DNA from: Janthinobacterium sp. TB1-E2
Lineage (GTDB): Bacteria; Pseudomonadota; Gammaproteobacteria; Burkholderiales; Burkholderiaceae_D
Length of the DNA: 64,000 nucleotides
Assembly (NCBI RefSeq): GCF_036885605.1
Contig: NZ_CP142523.1
Span: 1,302,001 to 1,366,000, forward strand
Direction: 5' to 3'
The position numbers were made by a program, and so were the translations under genes. Positions 1-9,874 of this stretch are shown in pieces. The first letter of the stretch is position 1. Each line of letters opens with the position of its first letter. The notes under the pieces were generated by a model. The model ran no database searches, was not told the DNA's origin, and saw only the letters and a program-made list of their open reading frames with translations.

Positions 1-467
1 ATGCGCTGAACAAGGCTTACCAGCTGACGCATTCCTTGATCGCCTTCGGGCGCGGCGAACTGTTTGGCGTGGGCCTGGGCGGCAGCGTGGAAAAACTGCA
101 TTACCTGCCCGAAGCGCATACGGACTTCTTGCTGGCCGTGATCGGCGAGGAACTGGGCCTGGTTGGCGTGCTGATCGTGATCGGCATGTTCTACTGGATT
201 ATCAAGCGCGCGTTCGACATCGGCCGCCAGGCGATCGCCATCGACCAGACCTTTGCGGGCCTGACGGCGAAGGGCATCGCCATCTGGATCGGCGTGCAGA
301 CCTTCATCAACATGGGCGTGAACCTGGGCCTGCTGCCGACCAAGGGCCTGACCTTGCCCCTGATGAGTTATGGCGGCACGGGCGTACTGATTAACTGTAT
401 CGGCCTGGCGATTTTGCTGCGCATCGATTACGAAAACCGGATCCTCATGCGCGGAGGCCGGTTATGA
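1..467 (+). CDS. ftsW: FtsW, septal peptidoglycan polymerase (3' part)
   Basis: This is the C-terminal part of FtsW, the SEDS-family glycosyltransferase that polymerises septal peptidoglycan in the inner membrane; the 5' end lies before base 1. The reading frame is open from base 3. It carries the family hallmark [20 protein letters not shown], then [18 protein letters not shown], and the last transmembrane segments with [10 protein letters not shown]. An internal TTG at 36 is not the start. The gene overlaps murG by 4 nt (ATGA), as expected for translational coupling inside the dcw operon. Confidence 0.95.
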   Translation, partial: ALNKAYQLTHSLIAFGRGELFGVGLGGSVEKLHYLPEAHTDFLLAVIGEELGLVGVLIVIGMFYWIIKRAFDIGRQAIAIDQTFAGLTAKGIAIWIGVQTFINMGVNLGLLPTKGLTLPLMSYGGTGVLINCIGLAILLRIDYENRILMRGGRL

Positions 468-1558
468 ACAACGTGACAAACTTGAAAACGACGAAAAGAC
501 TGATGATCATGGCGGCCGGCACCGGCGGCCATATCTTCCCGGGCCTGGCGATTGCGCAGACGATGCGCGCGCGCGGCTGGGAAGTGAGCTGGCTGGGCAC
601 GACCCACGGCATGGAGCAGGACCTGGTGCCGAAAAGCGGCATTCCCATGGACGCCATTGCGTTCTCGGGCATGCGCGGCAAGGGCCTGGCGCACACGGTC
701 AAGGGCGGCTTCAAGATGCTGGCCAGCTTCTTTGCCATCCGCCGCTTCATCGCGCGCCGCAAGCCGGACGTGGTGATGGGCATGGGCGGCTACGTCACCG
801 TGCCGGGCGGCCTGATGGCGCGCCTCAAGGGCGTGCCGCTGGTGCTGGTCAATGCCGACGCGGCGCTGCTGCTGTCGAACAAGACCCTGGTGCCGCTGGC
901 GCAGCAGGTGTGCTTTGGTTTCCCTGCCGATTTCGGCAGCGCCGCCGGCAAGGCCGTCGTGACGGGCAATCCCGTGCGCGCCGAGATCCTCGCGATGGCG
1001 CCGCCGGCGCTTCGCTTCGCGGGCCGCAGCGGACCGCTGCGCATCCTCGTGGTGGGCGGCAGCCTGGGCGCGAAAGCGCTGAACGACAATCTGCCCGCCG
1101 CGCTGGCGCTGATGCCGGAGGGCGAACGCCCGCTGGTGACGCACCAGTCGGGCAAGAAGAATATCGACGCCCTGCATGCCGCGTATGCGCAGGCGGGCGT
1201 GCAAGCCAATGTGGTCGACTTCATCGACGACATGGCCAAGGCATATACCGAGGCCGACCTGGTGATTTGCCGCGCAGGCGCCATCACCCTGTCGGAATTG
1301 ACGGCGGCCGGCGTGGCCAGCGTGCTCGTGCCGCTGGTGGCGTCGACCACCAGCCACCAGCGCGACAACGCGCAATGGATGGCAAAACAAGGCGCGGCGA
1401 TTCATCTGCCGCAAACGGAAATGAGTGCGGCGTCGCTGAGCACATTGCTGGCGTCCTTGACGCGGGATACCTGCCAGCACATGGCGCAAGCGGCACTGGC
1501 AGCAGGCAAGCGCGACGCCAATGAGGCGATCGCACACGTATTGGAAAAACTGGCATGA
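464..1558 (+). CDS. murG: MurG, UDP-GlcNAc:lipid I GlcNAc transferase
   Basis: MurG adds GlcNAc to lipid I to make lipid II on the inner face of the cytoplasmic membrane. The 364-aa product has the usual length. It shows the N-terminal glycine-rich [15 protein letters not shown] loop (about residues 17-31), the inter-domain [10 protein letters not shown] motif, and the C-terminal donor-binding stretch [22 protein letters not shown]. The ATG overlaps the ftsW stop by 4 nt. The next gene, murC, starts 10 nt downstream, so the operon is tightly packed. Confidence 0.97.
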   Translation: MNNVTNLKTTKRLMIMAAGTGGHIFPGLAIAQTMRARGWEVSWLGTTHGMEQDLVPKSGIPMDAIAFSGMRGKGLAHTVKGGFKMLASFFAIRRFIARRKPDVVMGMGGYVTVPGGLMARLKGVPLVLVNADAALLLSNKTLVPLAQQVCFGFPADFGSAAGKAVVTGNPVRAEILAMAPPALRFAGRSGPLRILVVGGSLGAKALNDNLPAALALMPEGERPLVTHQSGKKNIDALHAAYAQAGVQANVVDFIDDMAKAYTEADLVICRAGAITLSELTAAGVASVLVPLVASTTSHQRDNAQWMAKQGAAIHLPQTEMSAASLSTLLASLTRDTCQHMAQAALAAGKRDANEAIAHVLEKLA

Positions 1559-1568
1559 GGTTAGCTCT

Positions 1569-2972
1569 GTGAAGCATAAAGTAAACAATATCCACTTTGT
1601 CGGCATTGGCGGCAGCGGCATGAGCGGCATCGCCGAAGTGCTGGTCAACCTCGGCTACAAGGTGTCGGGCTCCGACCTGGGCAGCAATGCGGCGACGCAG
1701 CGCCTGGCGAGCCTGGGCGCGACCGTCATGCTCGGCCACGCGGCCGAGAACATTGGCGACGCCGATGCGGTGGTCACGTCGGGCGCCGTCCCGCAAGACA
1801 ATCCGGAAGTGGCGGCCGCGCGTGCGCGCAAGATCCCGCTGGTGCCGCGCGCAGTGATGCTGGGCGAGTTGATGCGTTTGAAACGCGGCATTGCGATTGC
1901 CGGCACCCACGGCAAGACGACGACGACCAGCCTGGTCGCTTCTGTGCTGGCGCAGGGCGGTCTCGATCCTACTTTTGTGATCGGCGGCCGCCTGACCAGC
2001 GCCGGCGCGAATGCCAAGCTGGGCTCGGGCGACTACCTGGTGGCCGAAGCCGATGAATCGGACGCCTCGTTCCTGAACCTGACGCCGATGATCGAAGTGA
2101 TCACGAATATCGACGCCGATCACATGGACACCTACGAGCACGATTTCGAAAAGCTCAAGCAGGCCTTCGTGCAATTCACGCACCGCTTGCCTTTCTATGG
2201 CCGCGCCATGCTGTGCATCGACGATCCGCACGTGCGCGCCATCATCCCGTCCGTCACCAAGCCCGTCACCACCTACGGTTTCGCGGAAGACGCGCAAGTG
2301 CGCGCCATCAACGCACGCGCCGTGGGCCTGGAAATGCACTTTACCGTGCTGCAGGAAGGCTATCCGGACCTGGACGTGGTACTGAACCAGCCTGGCATGC
2401 ACAATGTGCAGAATGCCTGTTCGGCGATCGCCATCGCGCGTGAAATCGGCATCGCCGACAGCGCCACGCAGCAAGGCCTGGCCGAGTTCTCCGGCGTGGG
2501 CCGCCGCTTCACGCGCTATGGCGACGTGGCGCTGCCGAACGGCGGCAGCTTCGCGCTGGTCGACGATTTCGGCCACCATCCGGTGGAAACGGAAGTGACC
2601 CTGGCCGCCGCGCGCGCCGCCTATCCTGGCCGCCGCCTCGTGCTGGCGTTCCAGCCGCACCGCTACAGCCGCACGCGCGACCTGTTCGAGGATTTCGTCA
2701 AGGTGCTGGGCGCGCCCGACGTGCTGCTCTTGTCGGAGGTGTATGCGGCGGGCGAAGCGCCCATCGTCGCCGCCGACGGCCGCGCCCTGGCGCATGCGCT
2801 GCGCGCGCGCGGCAAGATCGAACCGATTTTCGTCGAGTCCATGAAGGACATGGCCGACACCATCATGAGCGTGGCGCGCGACGGCGACGTCGTGCTGACC
2901 ATGGGCGCGGGCTCCATCAGCGGCATCCCGCAACAACTGACTACGTATCCATCCAACACTGTAAAGGCCTGA
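1569..2972 (+). CDS. murC: MurC, UDP-MurNAc--L-alanine ligase
   Basis: MurC is the ATP-dependent Mur ligase that adds the first residue, L-Ala, of the peptidoglycan stem peptide in the cytoplasm. I place the start at GTG 1569 (467 aa): it follows the murG stop with an AGG-containing ribosome site, and the [15 protein letters not shown] nucleotide-binding motif then begins near residue 9, as in the family. A longer in-frame opening from 1521 would overlap murG by 38 nt and is less likely. The Mur-ligase P-loop GTHGKTTTT lies at residues 112-120, and the central DADHMDTY and C-terminal FQPHRYSRT motifs are intact. Confidence 0.96.
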   Translation: MKHKVNNIHFVGIGGSGMSGIAEVLVNLGYKVSGSDLGSNAATQRLASLGATVMLGHAAENIGDADAVVTSGAVPQDNPEVAAARARKIPLVPRAVMLGELMRLKRGIAIAGTHGKTTTTSLVASVLAQGGLDPTFVIGGRLTSAGANAKLGSGDYLVAEADESDASFLNLTPMIEVITNIDADHMDTYEHDFEKLKQAFVQFTHRLPFYGRAMLCIDDPHVRAIIPSVTKPVTTYGFAEDAQVRAINARAVGLEMHFTVLQEGYPDLDVVLNQPGMHNVQNACSAIAIAREIGIADSATQQGLAEFSGVGRRFTRYGDVALPNGGSFALVDDFGHHPVETEVTLAAARAAYPGRRLVLAFQPHRYSRTRDLFEDFVKVLGAPDVLLLSEVYAAGEAPIVAADGRALAHALRARGKIEPIFVESMKDMADTIMSVARDGDVVLTMGAGSISGIPQQLTTYPSNTVKA

Positions 2973-2973
2973 T

Positions 2974-3942
2974 GTGAACCAAGCTTCAGCTATCGATGTA
3001 AAACAATTGGGCAAGGTTGGCGTCCTGTTCGGCGGCAGCTCGGCCGAGCGCGAAGTGTCGCTGATGTCCGGCACGGGCGTGCTGGCCGCGTTGACAAGCC
3101 GCGGCGTGGACGCGCATGCGTTCGACACGGGCGAACGCAGCCTGGCCGAACTGGCCGCTGAAAAATTCGACCGCGTCTTCATCGCGCTGCACGGCCGCTT
3201 CGGCGAAGACGGCAGCCTGCAGGGCGCGCTGGAACAGCTGGGCATTCCCTACACGGGCAGCGGCGTGATGGCTTGCGCGGTGGGCATGGACAAGATTTAC
3301 ACCAAGATGATCTGGCTGATGCATCAACTGCCTACGCCGAAGTACGCAGTGCTCGATGACAGCTCCGACCTGGCCAAGGTCGCCGCGGAACTGGGCTTGC
3401 CGCTGATCGTCAAGCCGCCGCATGAAGGTTCGAGCATCGGCATCACCACGGTCAACGAGGCATCGGCCTTCCAGGCTGCCTACGATATCGCCGCCGGCCT
3501 CGATGATTCCGTGCTGGCCGAGGAATTCGTCAAGGGCCGCGAGTTCACCGTCGCGATCCTGGGCAAGGGCGCCACGGCGCGCGCGCTGCCGCCGATCGAG
3601 ATCGTCGCGCCGCAAGGCAATTACGATTACCAGAACAAGTACTTCACGGACGACACGCAGTATTTTTGCCCGCCGCAGCTGGACCCGGCAATCGTGGCGG
3701 AGATGGAACGCATCGCCGTGGCAGCCTACCGCGCCCTTGGTTGCGAAGGCTGGGGACGGGTGGACGTGCTGATGCGCGCGGCCGACAGCAAGCTGTTCCT
3801 GCTGGAAGTCAATACCTCGCCCGGCATGACGGGGCACTCGCTCGTGCCGATGGCGGCGCGCGCGGTGGGCATCAGCTATGAAGACCTGTGCCTGGAAATC
3901 GTCGCTGGCGCGCGTCTGAAAATGCACAAGGGACAGCACTGA
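2974..3942 (+). CDS. ddl: D-alanine--D-alanine ligase
   Basis: An ATP-grasp ligase that makes the D-Ala-D-Ala dipeptide for the peptidoglycan stem. The 322-aa protein starts at GTG 2974, one base after the murC stop. It shows [14 protein letters not shown] (N-terminal D-Ala site), [12 protein letters not shown], the flexible ATP loop with [11 protein letters not shown], and the Mg/ATP-binding tail [16 protein letters not shown]. This is the dcw-linked DdlB type. ftsQ follows after 1 nt. Confidence 0.96.
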   Translation: MNQASAIDVKQLGKVGVLFGGSSAEREVSLMSGTGVLAALTSRGVDAHAFDTGERSLAELAAEKFDRVFIALHGRFGEDGSLQGALEQLGIPYTGSGVMACAVGMDKIYTKMIWLMHQLPTPKYAVLDDSSDLAKVAAELGLPLIVKPPHEGSSIGITTVNEASAFQAAYDIAAGLDDSVLAEEFVKGREFTVAILGKGATARALPPIEIVAPQGNYDYQNKYFTDDTQYFCPPQLDPAIVAEMERIAVAAYRALGCEGWGRVDVLMRAADSKLFLLEVNTSPGMTGHSLVPMAARAVGISYEDLCLEIVAGARLKMHKGQH

Positions 3943-3943
3943 T

Positions 3944-4756
3944 ATGTGGCATGACGCTAAAAGCCTCAATACGACTGCCAACGGCTTGCTGGCCGCGGTT
4001 CTGGTCGTGTGCGTGGCCGCCGGCGTCTGGTGGGTGTCGCAGCGTCCCATGTTCGACCTGCGCACGATCAAGGTGGAAAGCGCGGACGACAAGGGCCTGC
4101 GCCACGTGAATTACCTGACCCTGCGCAGCGGCACTTTGGGCCGCATCAAGGGCAATTTTTTCACGACCAACCTCGATAGCGTGCGCGGCGTGTTCGAATT
4201 GGTGCCCTGGGTACGCCGTGCCAGCGTGCGGCGCGAGTGGCCGAACCAGCTGATCGTGGCGCTGGAAGAACACGAAGCGCTGGGCACCTGGGGCGAGGAT
4301 GGACGCCTGCTGTCGGTCAAGGGCGACGTGTTTACGGCGAACGTGGCCGAAGCCGAAGACGACCATGAATTGCCTGCGTTTGCCGGTCCCGATGGCAGCG
4401 AAAAAGAAGTATTGGCCACCTACGTGCAGCTGGCAAAGTGGTTTGCGCCGCTGAAGATGGTGCCGGAAACCCTGTCGCTGTCGAGCCGCTATGCGTGGAC
4501 CGTGAAACTGAATAACGGCATGAGCGTGGCGCTGGGACGCGAGCAGAATCATACGACCCTGAAGGCGCGGGTCGACCGGCTGGTGGGCATCTACCCGCAG
4601 CTGGCGAGCCGGCTGGAAAATATCGACACGATCGATATGCGCTACCAGAATGGCCTGGCGCTCAGTTCCGCCGGCCTGGTGATACCGGCCGAAGGCAAGG
4701 ATGGCAAGCCAGTGATCAAGAAGAAAAACAGCAGTCCGATTAAAAAACCGGCTTAA
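3944..4756 (+). CDS. ftsQ: FtsQ, divisome bitopic membrane protein
   Basis: FtsQ links early and late divisome proteins and recruits FtsB/FtsL. The 270-aa protein has a short cytoplasmic N-terminus, one transmembrane segment at about residues 10-27, a POTRA domain beginning near FDLRTIKVE, and a FtsQ beta domain containing VPWVRRASVRREWPNQL. The C-terminus is Lys-rich. It begins 1 nt after ddl, which is consistent with translational coupling. Confidence 0.94.
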   Translation: MWHDAKSLNTTANGLLAAVLVVCVAAGVWWVSQRPMFDLRTIKVESADDKGLRHVNYLTLRSGTLGRIKGNFFTTNLDSVRGVFELVPWVRRASVRREWPNQLIVALEEHEALGTWGEDGRLLSVKGDVFTANVAEAEDDHELPAFAGPDGSEKEVLATYVQLAKWFAPLKMVPETLSLSSRYAWTVKLNNGMSVALGREQNHTTLKARVDRLVGIYPQLASRLENIDTIDMRYQNGLALSSAGLVIPAEGKDGKPVIKKKNSSPIKKPA

Positions 4757-4801
4757 CCGAATACCCAATTAATTAATAGCCCAAAAAACTAGGCGAAAGA
4801 A

Positions 4802-6034
4802 ATGACAAAAGACGCGAAAAACCTGATCGTCGGCCTCGACATCGGCACCTCGAAAGTGGTGGCGGTGGTAGCCGAAGTGATGTCCGACGGGCGCCACGAA
4901 GTGATCGGGCTGGGCCAGCACGAATCGAAGGGCCTGAAAAAGGGCGTGGTGGTCAATATCGAGGCCACGGTGGAGTCCATCCAGCGCGCGCTGGAAGAGG
5001 CCGAGCTGATGGCCGACTGCAAGATCCGCAATGTGTACGCGGGCATTGCGGGCAGCCATATCCGCAGCTTCAATTCCAGCGGCATGGTGGCCATCAAGGA
5101 CAAGGAAGTGACGGCGACCGACGTGGCGCGCGTCATCGAGACGGCAAAAGCGGTTAACATTCCGACCGATCAGCAATTGCTGCACACGGTGCCGCAAGAG
5201 TTCATCGTCGACAGCCAGGAAGATGTGCGCGAGCCTATCGGCATGAGCGGCATCCGCCTGGAGGTGAAGGTGCATATCGTCACCGGCGCCGTGTCGGCGG
5301 TGCAGAACATCGTCAAGTGCGTGCGCCGCTGCGGCCTGGAAGTGTCGGACCTGATTCTGCAGCCGATGGCGTCCGCCGATGCCGTGCTCACGCCCGACGA
5401 GAAGGAACTGGGCGTGGTGCTGATCGACATCGGCGGCGGCACGACTGATGTGGCGGTATTCTCCGATGGCGCGATCCGCCATACGGCAGTCATTCCCATC
5501 GCCGGCGACCAGATCACCAACGACATCGCCATGGCCTTGCGTACCCCGACCGCGGAAGCGGAAGAAATCAAGATCCGCTATGGCGTGGCCAAGCAGGTCC
5601 TGGCCGACCCCGGCGAATCGCTGGAGGTGCCTGGCCTGGGCGACCGCGGCCCGCGCAACCTGTCGCGCCAGGCGCTGGCGGCAGTGATCGAGCCGCGCGT
5701 CGAGGAGCTGTTCGCCATGGTGCACCAGGTGGTGCGCGAATCCGGTTACGAAGGCGTGCTGTCGTCGGGCATCGTGCTCACGGGCGGCACGTCCATCATG
5801 CCCGGCATGGTGGAAATGGCGGAAGACATTTTCCTGAAACCGGCGCGCCTTGGCACGCCCGAGTATCGGGGCCAGCTGGCCGACGTGGTGCGCAGTCCGC
5901 GCTATGCCACGGTATTGGGCCTGCTGCTTGAGGCGAAGAAGCAATACCTGCGCGGCCACATCGTGACGCGTCAGGACGGCTCGGTGAAGGCAGTCTGGCA
6001 GCGCATGAAGGAATGGTTTTTAGGGAATTTTTAA
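4802..6034 (+). CDS. ftsA: FtsA, actin-like divisome protein
   Basis: FtsA tethers FtsZ filaments to the membrane and recruits later divisome proteins. The 410-aa protein has the actin-fold phosphate loops: GLDIGTSKVVAVVAE near the N-terminus and VLIDIGGGTTDVAVF near residue 205. It also has the late LTGGTSIMPGM adenosine motif and the C-terminal amphipathic membrane-targeting helix ending in QRMKEWFLGNF. It follows ftsQ after a 45-nt AT-rich gap. Confidence 0.97.
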   Translation: MTKDAKNLIVGLDIGTSKVVAVVAEVMSDGRHEVIGLGQHESKGLKKGVVVNIEATVESIQRALEEAELMADCKIRNVYAGIAGSHIRSFNSSGMVAIKDKEVTATDVARVIETAKAVNIPTDQQLLHTVPQEFIVDSQEDVREPIGMSGIRLEVKVHIVTGAVSAVQNIVKCVRRCGLEVSDLILQPMASADAVLTPDEKELGVVLIDIGGGTTDVAVFSDGAIRHTAVIPIAGDQITNDIAMALRTPTAEAEEIKIRYGVAKQVLADPGESLEVPGLGDRGPRNLSRQALAAVIEPRVEELFAMVHQVVRESGYEGVLSSGIVLTGGTSIMPGMVEMAEDIFLKPARLGTPEYRGQLADVVRSPRYATVLGLLLEAKKQYLRGHIVTRQDGSVKAVWQRMKEWFLGNF

Positions 6035-6188
6035 GGGCATGATTTACGCCCGGCAGTACAGGTTTTTTGGCAGCATCGCAGGTACACACACATAACTTAA
6101 TTTTATATTTAACCGCAGTTTTCAATCTCCAGTTCTCCTACCAATATGAGGCCTGGCGCTTGGAAACCGCATCTGATAGGAGCACATC

Positions 6189-7397
6189 ATGGAGTTCGAT
6201 ATGGTCGATAACACAGCTTTAGGTACCGTCATCAAGGTCGTCGGCGTCGGCGGTGCGGGTGGCAATGCAGTCCAACACATGATCAACAAAGGCATGTCGG
6301 GCGTGGAATTCATTGCCGCCAACACCGACGCACAGGCCCTGTCGACATCGAAGGCCCACAACATCATCCAGATCGGCGATACCGGTCTGGGCGCAGGCAT
6401 GAAGCCTGCCGTCGGCCGCCAGCTGGCCGAAGAGTCGCGCACGCGCATCGCCGATTCGCTGCGCGGCGCGCACATGGTCTTCATCGCCGCCGGCATGGGC
6501 GGCGGCACCGGTACGGGCGCCGCCCCCATAGTGGCCGAAGTGGCCAAGGAATTGGGCGCGCTGACGGTGGCCGTGGTCTCCAAGCCATTCTCGTACGAAG
6601 GCCAGAAGTGCATGGACATTGCCGACGAAGGCCTGGAGCAGCTGTCCCTGCACGTCGATTCGCTGATCATCATCCTCAATGAAAAACTGGAAGAGATCTA
6701 CGAAGACGAAAGCATGCTGGAATGGATGCAGCACGCCGATGATGTGCTCAACAACGCGGTGGCCGGCATTGCCGAGATCATCAACGTGCCTGGCCATATC
6801 AACGTCGACTTCAACGACGTGAAAACCATCATGGGCGAGCAGGGCAAGGCCATGATGGGTACGGCGACGGCTTCCGGCGTCGACCGCGCGCGCATCGCCG
6901 CCGAACAGGCTGTCGCTTCGCCGCTGCTCGATGGCATCGATCTGTCCGGCGCGCGCGGCGTGCTGGTCAACGTCACGGCCAGCCGTGGCTTGAAAGGTAA
7001 AGAGATCAAGGAAGTCATGGCTGCCGTGCGCGCGTTTGCCGCGCCGGACGCGTCGATCGCGCAAGGTATCGCCTACGACGACGCCATGGGCGACGACATC
7101 CGCGTGACCGTGGTGGCCACGGGCCTGGGCCGCGCGAAGAAAAACATCCAGCTGGTACCGCAGCAAGTGCTGCGCACCGGTACCCACAACAGCCCGCTGA
7201 CCCCGTCGGCTGCCATGGGTAGCGCGCAAGCGGCGACGACGACGGTGGGCGTGGCCACGCCGGCCGCCGGTTTCGACGGCATGAAGGCGCCTGCAGTATG
7301 GCGCCGCGAATCGGCTTCCGAGCAAGTGCGCGCGATGGAAAAGAATGGCATGGAGACGTACGACATTCCTGCTTTCCTGCGCAAGCAAGCGGATTAA
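6189..7397 (+). CDS. ftsZ: FtsZ, tubulin-like cell division GTPase
   Basis: FtsZ polymerises into the Z-ring. The 402-aa protein has the tubulin signature GGGTGTG at residues 104-110, the N-terminal VVGVGGAGGNAVQHM nucleotide loop, the T7-loop region NVDFNDVKTIM, a variable linker rich in Ala/Thr/Pro, and the conserved C-terminal peptide YDIPAFLRKQAD that binds FtsA and ZipA. The start has an AGGAGC ribosome site. The 154-nt gap after ftsA (6035-6188) is AT-rich and could hold an extra ftsZ promoter, but I do not see a clear -35/-10 pair. Confidence 0.98.
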   Translation: MEFDMVDNTALGTVIKVVGVGGAGGNAVQHMINKGMSGVEFIAANTDAQALSTSKAHNIIQIGDTGLGAGMKPAVGRQLAEESRTRIADSLRGAHMVFIAAGMGGGTGTGAAPIVAEVAKELGALTVAVVSKPFSYEGQKCMDIADEGLEQLSLHVDSLIIILNEKLEEIYEDESMLEWMQHADDVLNNAVAGIAEIINVPGHINVDFNDVKTIMGEQGKAMMGTATASGVDRARIAAEQAVASPLLDGIDLSGARGVLVNVTASRGLKGKEIKEVMAAVRAFAAPDASIAQGIAYDDAMGDDIRVTVVATGLGRAKKNIQLVPQQVLRTGTHNSPLTPSAAMGSAQAATTTVGVATPAAGFDGMKAPAVWRRESASEQVRAMEKNGMETYDIPAFLRKQAD

Positions 7398-7421
7398 GGT
7401 GATCTGATGTCAGTAAAGATG

Positions 7422-7450
7422 ACGGCGGCCTGAGGGCCGCCGTTTTTTTT
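7422..7450 (+). terminator. Rho-independent terminator after ftsZ
   Basis: A GC-rich stem (ACGGCGGCC / GGCCGCCGT) with a TGAG loop is followed directly by eight T. It lies 25 nt after the ftsZ stop and closes the dcw operon. Confidence 0.93.
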
Positions 7451-7579
7451 CCGGCTTTTGACTTTTGACTTTGCCTTTCCGGCCATTTTCTGCACAAATA
7501 CGGCAAGTCAGGCATACTATCGCGCAGTGTCGGCATCATGCCGGCAGAACCCTCAACCGACAGTACACAAGGAGTCAAC

Positions 7580-8086
7580 ATGACCATCAAGATCGGCGAC
7601 ACCCTGCCAGAAGGCACCCTGGCCGAATTCATCGAAAGCGAAACCGAAGGTTGCGCATTGGGCCCGAACACGTTCAACGTGCAAGACCTGGTCAAGGGCA
7701 AGAAGATCGCCATCTTCGGCCTGCCAGGCGCCTACACCCCGACCTGCTCCGCACAGCACGTGCCAGGCTACGTGCAGCACGCTGCCGACCTGAAAGCCAA
7801 GGGCGTCGATGAAATCTGGTGCATCTCCGTCAACGATGCGTTCGTGATGGGCGCTTGGGGCCGCGACCAGAAAGCCACCGGCGTCGTGCGCATGATGGCT
7901 GACGGCAATGCCGCTTACAGCAAGGCACTGGGCCTGGACGCCGATTTCTCCAAGCACGGCATGGGCACGCGCTCGCAGCGCTACTCGATGCTGGTCGACA
8001 ATGGCGTCGTGACGCAATTGAACGTCGAGCAAGGCGGCAAGTTTGAAGTGTCGAATGCCGAGACGCTGCTGGGCCAGCTGAAATAA
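7580..8086 (+). CDS. Peroxiredoxin, Prx5/redoxin type
   Basis: A cytoplasmic thiol peroxidase that reduces hydrogen peroxide and organic hydroperoxides. The 168-aa protein carries the peroxidatic-cysteine motif GAYTPTCSAQHVPGY with Cys56; this P-x-x-x-T-x-x-C arrangement is the Prx5 type. The start at ATG 7580 is set by an AAGGAG box at 7570-7575, and a longer opening from 7538 lacks one. A candidate promoter is TGCACA (7491-7496) with TACTAT (7515-7520). In related beta-proteobacteria a peroxiredoxin gene also often follows ftsZ, so it belongs to the core region rather than to the accessory block that follows. Confidence 0.92.
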   Translation: MTIKIGDTLPEGTLAEFIESETEGCALGPNTFNVQDLVKGKKIAIFGLPGAYTPTCSAQHVPGYVQHAADLKAKGVDEIWCISVNDAFVMGAWGRDQKATGVVRMMADGNAAYSKALGLDADFSKHGMGTRSQRYSMLVDNGVVTQLNVEQGGKFEVSNAETLLGQLK

Positions 8087-8092
8087 TCGTGG

Positions 8093-8190
8093 CGTAGGTT
8101 GGATTAGGCGCAAAGCGCCGTAATCCGACAATATTGTTGACGCCTTCGTGGTGTTGTCGGATTACGCGCTACGCGCTAATCCGACCTACG
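8093..8190. repeat. REP-like paired inverted repeat (copy 1)
   Basis: The outer arms CGTAGGTTGGATTAG and CTAATCCGACCTACG are inverted copies with one mismatch. Inside, TAATCCGACAA and TTGTCGGATTA form a second inverted pair. The element folds as two head-to-head hairpins, each with a GTCGGATTA-type stem. Closely similar elements lie at 21196-21300 (pair) and 35168-35197 (single, more diverged). It sits just after the peroxiredoxin stop and before the terminator. Confidence 0.85.
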
Positions 8191-8194
8191 ATGT

Positions 8195-8228
8195 AAAAAA
8201 ACGGCGCCATGTTGGCGCCGTTTTTTTA
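8195..8228. terminator. Bidirectional rho-independent terminator
   Basis: A symmetrical stem ACGGCGCCA / TGGCGCCGT with a TGT loop is flanked by an A-run on the left and a T-run on the right. It can stop transcription from the peroxiredoxin gene on the plus strand and from the convergent methyltransferase gene, whose stop codon it overlaps. Confidence 0.9.
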
Positions 8229-8993
8229 TTGCACCACCGGTTTTGTCGCCTCGAACATGGCCGCGTCGATATCGAAGGAATAATCGTCCTGCAGCGCGAA
8301 ATACTGGCGCGCTTCCTCGGGCGCGCCATCGAACAGGTTGCGGATGGCTGCCACTCTTTCGCTTGGTGTGCGCATGCGCGCCACCCATTCGTCGAACTGC
8401 ATCGTCAGTTTCCACACGCTGCGCAAGCTGTGCGTGAATCCCGCGTTGTTGAATTTGGCGCCCCATTCGCAGGTGCGGTAGTCGCGCACGTGGGAAGCAT
8501 CGCGCAGCATTTCCACCGCCTGCAAGGTGCTGTCGTACAGGGCTGTCTTGGGCGCGACGATGTCGACCACCAGCAAGGTGCCGTTCGGACGCAGCACGCG
8601 CCACGCTTCCGCGAGGGCCGCAGCCACGTCGTTCCAGTGGTGCGCGGAAAAGCGCGTGACGACCATGTCGAAGCTGGCGTCGGCAAACGGCAGGCGCGCC
8701 ACGTCGCCCTGTTGCGTGCTGATGTTGTGCAAGCCGCGCTGCACCTTCGCGTGGTCGACGACGTCGAGCATGGGCTGCGCCAGGTCGTAGGCGACCACCG
8801 ATTGCGCCACGGGGGCGACGGCAAAGCTGGCGTGGCCGGCGCCGCAGCCCAGGTCCAGGACGACGGGCTTGCCGTGGCGGCGCGCGCATTCCTGCATCAG
8901 CACCAGGTCGGCGCCTTGCGCGTGGACGGCGCTGCTCAGGTAGGCGTTGGCCGTCTTGCCAAACTGTTCGGTAACGACATCGTGCTGCTGCAT
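8226..8993 (-). CDS. Class I SAM-dependent methyltransferase
   Basis: A 255-aa Methyltransf_11/UbiE-like enzyme. The SAM-binding motif I, VLDLGCGAGHASFAV, lies at about residues 45-59; the acidic motif II region follows in VVAYDLAQPML, and the motif near FDMVVTRFSAHHW is typical of small-molecule methyltransferases. The start at 8993 has an AGGAGA box 5 nt upstream on the minus strand; an upstream ATG at 9059 has none. The substrate cannot be told from sequence. It is divergent from the regulator at 9098, which is a plausible controller. Confidence 0.88.
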   Translation of the reverse strand: MQQHDVVTEQFGKTANAYLSSAVHAQGADLVLMQECARRHGKPVVLDLGCGAGHASFAVAPVAQSVVAYDLAQPMLDVVDHAKVQRGLHNISTQQGDVARLPFADASFDMVVTRFSAHHWNDVAAALAEAWRVLRPNGTLLVVDIVAPKTALYDSTLQAVEMLRDASHVRDYRTCEWGAKFNNAGFTHSLRSVWKLTMQFDEWVARMRTPSERVAAIRNLFDGAPEEARQYFALQDDYSFDIDAAMFEATKPVVQ

Positions 8994-9097
8994 GGTTTTC
9001 TCCTGGTGATGGGTGAGTTCCTGCAGAATAGGGATAAAATTATCCTGTAACAAGACCATAACTTATACTGGTATATTCACTACCATGCTTCCATCTC

Positions 9098-9871
9098 ATG
9101 TCGAACAAACTTGCTGAATTCATCCGCGCCAGGCGCGAAGCCGTCACCCCCGTCATGGCTGGCTTGCCCGGCGGCGGGCGGCGGCGCACGCCGGGCTTGC
9201 GGCGCGAAGAGTTGGCGCAGCTGTGCGACGTCAGTCCCACGTGGCTGACGTGGCTGGAGCAGGGGCGGCCCGTGTCGGCGTCGGCCAAGATGCTGGCCCG
9301 CCTGGCGCAGGTGCTGCAGCTGAGCGCGGCCGAGCGCGCCTATCTGTTCGAGGTGGCCGACAAGCATGACCCCAGCCACGCGACAGGCGAGGGCGGTGGG
9401 CCTGCCAGAGCCGAACTGGCCGCCATCGTGTCCGCCATTGACGCGCCCGCCTACATCCTCGACCGCGCATGGAACGCCGTGGCGTGGAACGGCGCGGCGT
9501 CCACCTTGTTTGCGGGCTGGCTGCAGGCCGGGGACGGCGCACCGAACCAGTTGCGCTTCATGTTCCTGGAGCCTGGAGCGCGCGACCTGGTCGTCGGCTG
9601 GCCCGAGCGGGCACAGCGGCTGGTGGCGGAGTTCCGCGCCGATATCGGCCGGCAGGCGGACCAGGCGCCGCTGGCCGGCCTGATCGCGGAACTGGCCGGC
9701 GCCAGCCTGGAATTCCGGCTGTGGTGGAGTGCGCAGCAAGTACTGGGGCGCGATGGCGGCTTGCGCAGCTTCCAGCATCCGCTGCAGGGTGCGCTCAGTT
9801 TCAATCAGGTGACCTTGCACCTGGCGCGCCAGCATGAACTGAAGCTGGTGATGCTGTTGCCTGTGTCGTAG
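9098..9871 (+). CDS. XRE-family regulator with MmyB-like ligand domain
   Basis: A 257-aa transcription factor. The N-terminal helix-turn-helix covers about residues 28-60 and includes the subfamily signature RTPGLRREELAQL followed by SPTWLTWLEQGR. The rest resembles the PAS-like MmyB ligand-binding domain, which is known to bind small lipid-like ligands in related proteins. It is divergent from the methyltransferase gene across a 104-nt gap that contains a TGGTA-N7-TACCA inverted repeat (9069-9085), a candidate operator. The stop lies 4 nt from the convergent apbE-like gene. Confidence 0.85.
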   Translation: MSNKLAEFIRARREAVTPVMAGLPGGGRRRTPGLRREELAQLCDVSPTWLTWLEQGRPVSASAKMLARLAQVLQLSAAERAYLFEVADKHDPSHATGEGGGPARAELAAIVSAIDAPAYILDRAWNAVAWNGAASTLFAGWLQAGDGAPNQLRFMFLEPGARDLVVGWPERAQRLVAEFRADIGRQADQAPLAGLIAELAGASLEFRLWWSAQQVLGRDGGLRSFQHPLQGALSFNQVTLHLARQHELKLVMLLPVS

Positions 9872-9874
9872 ACG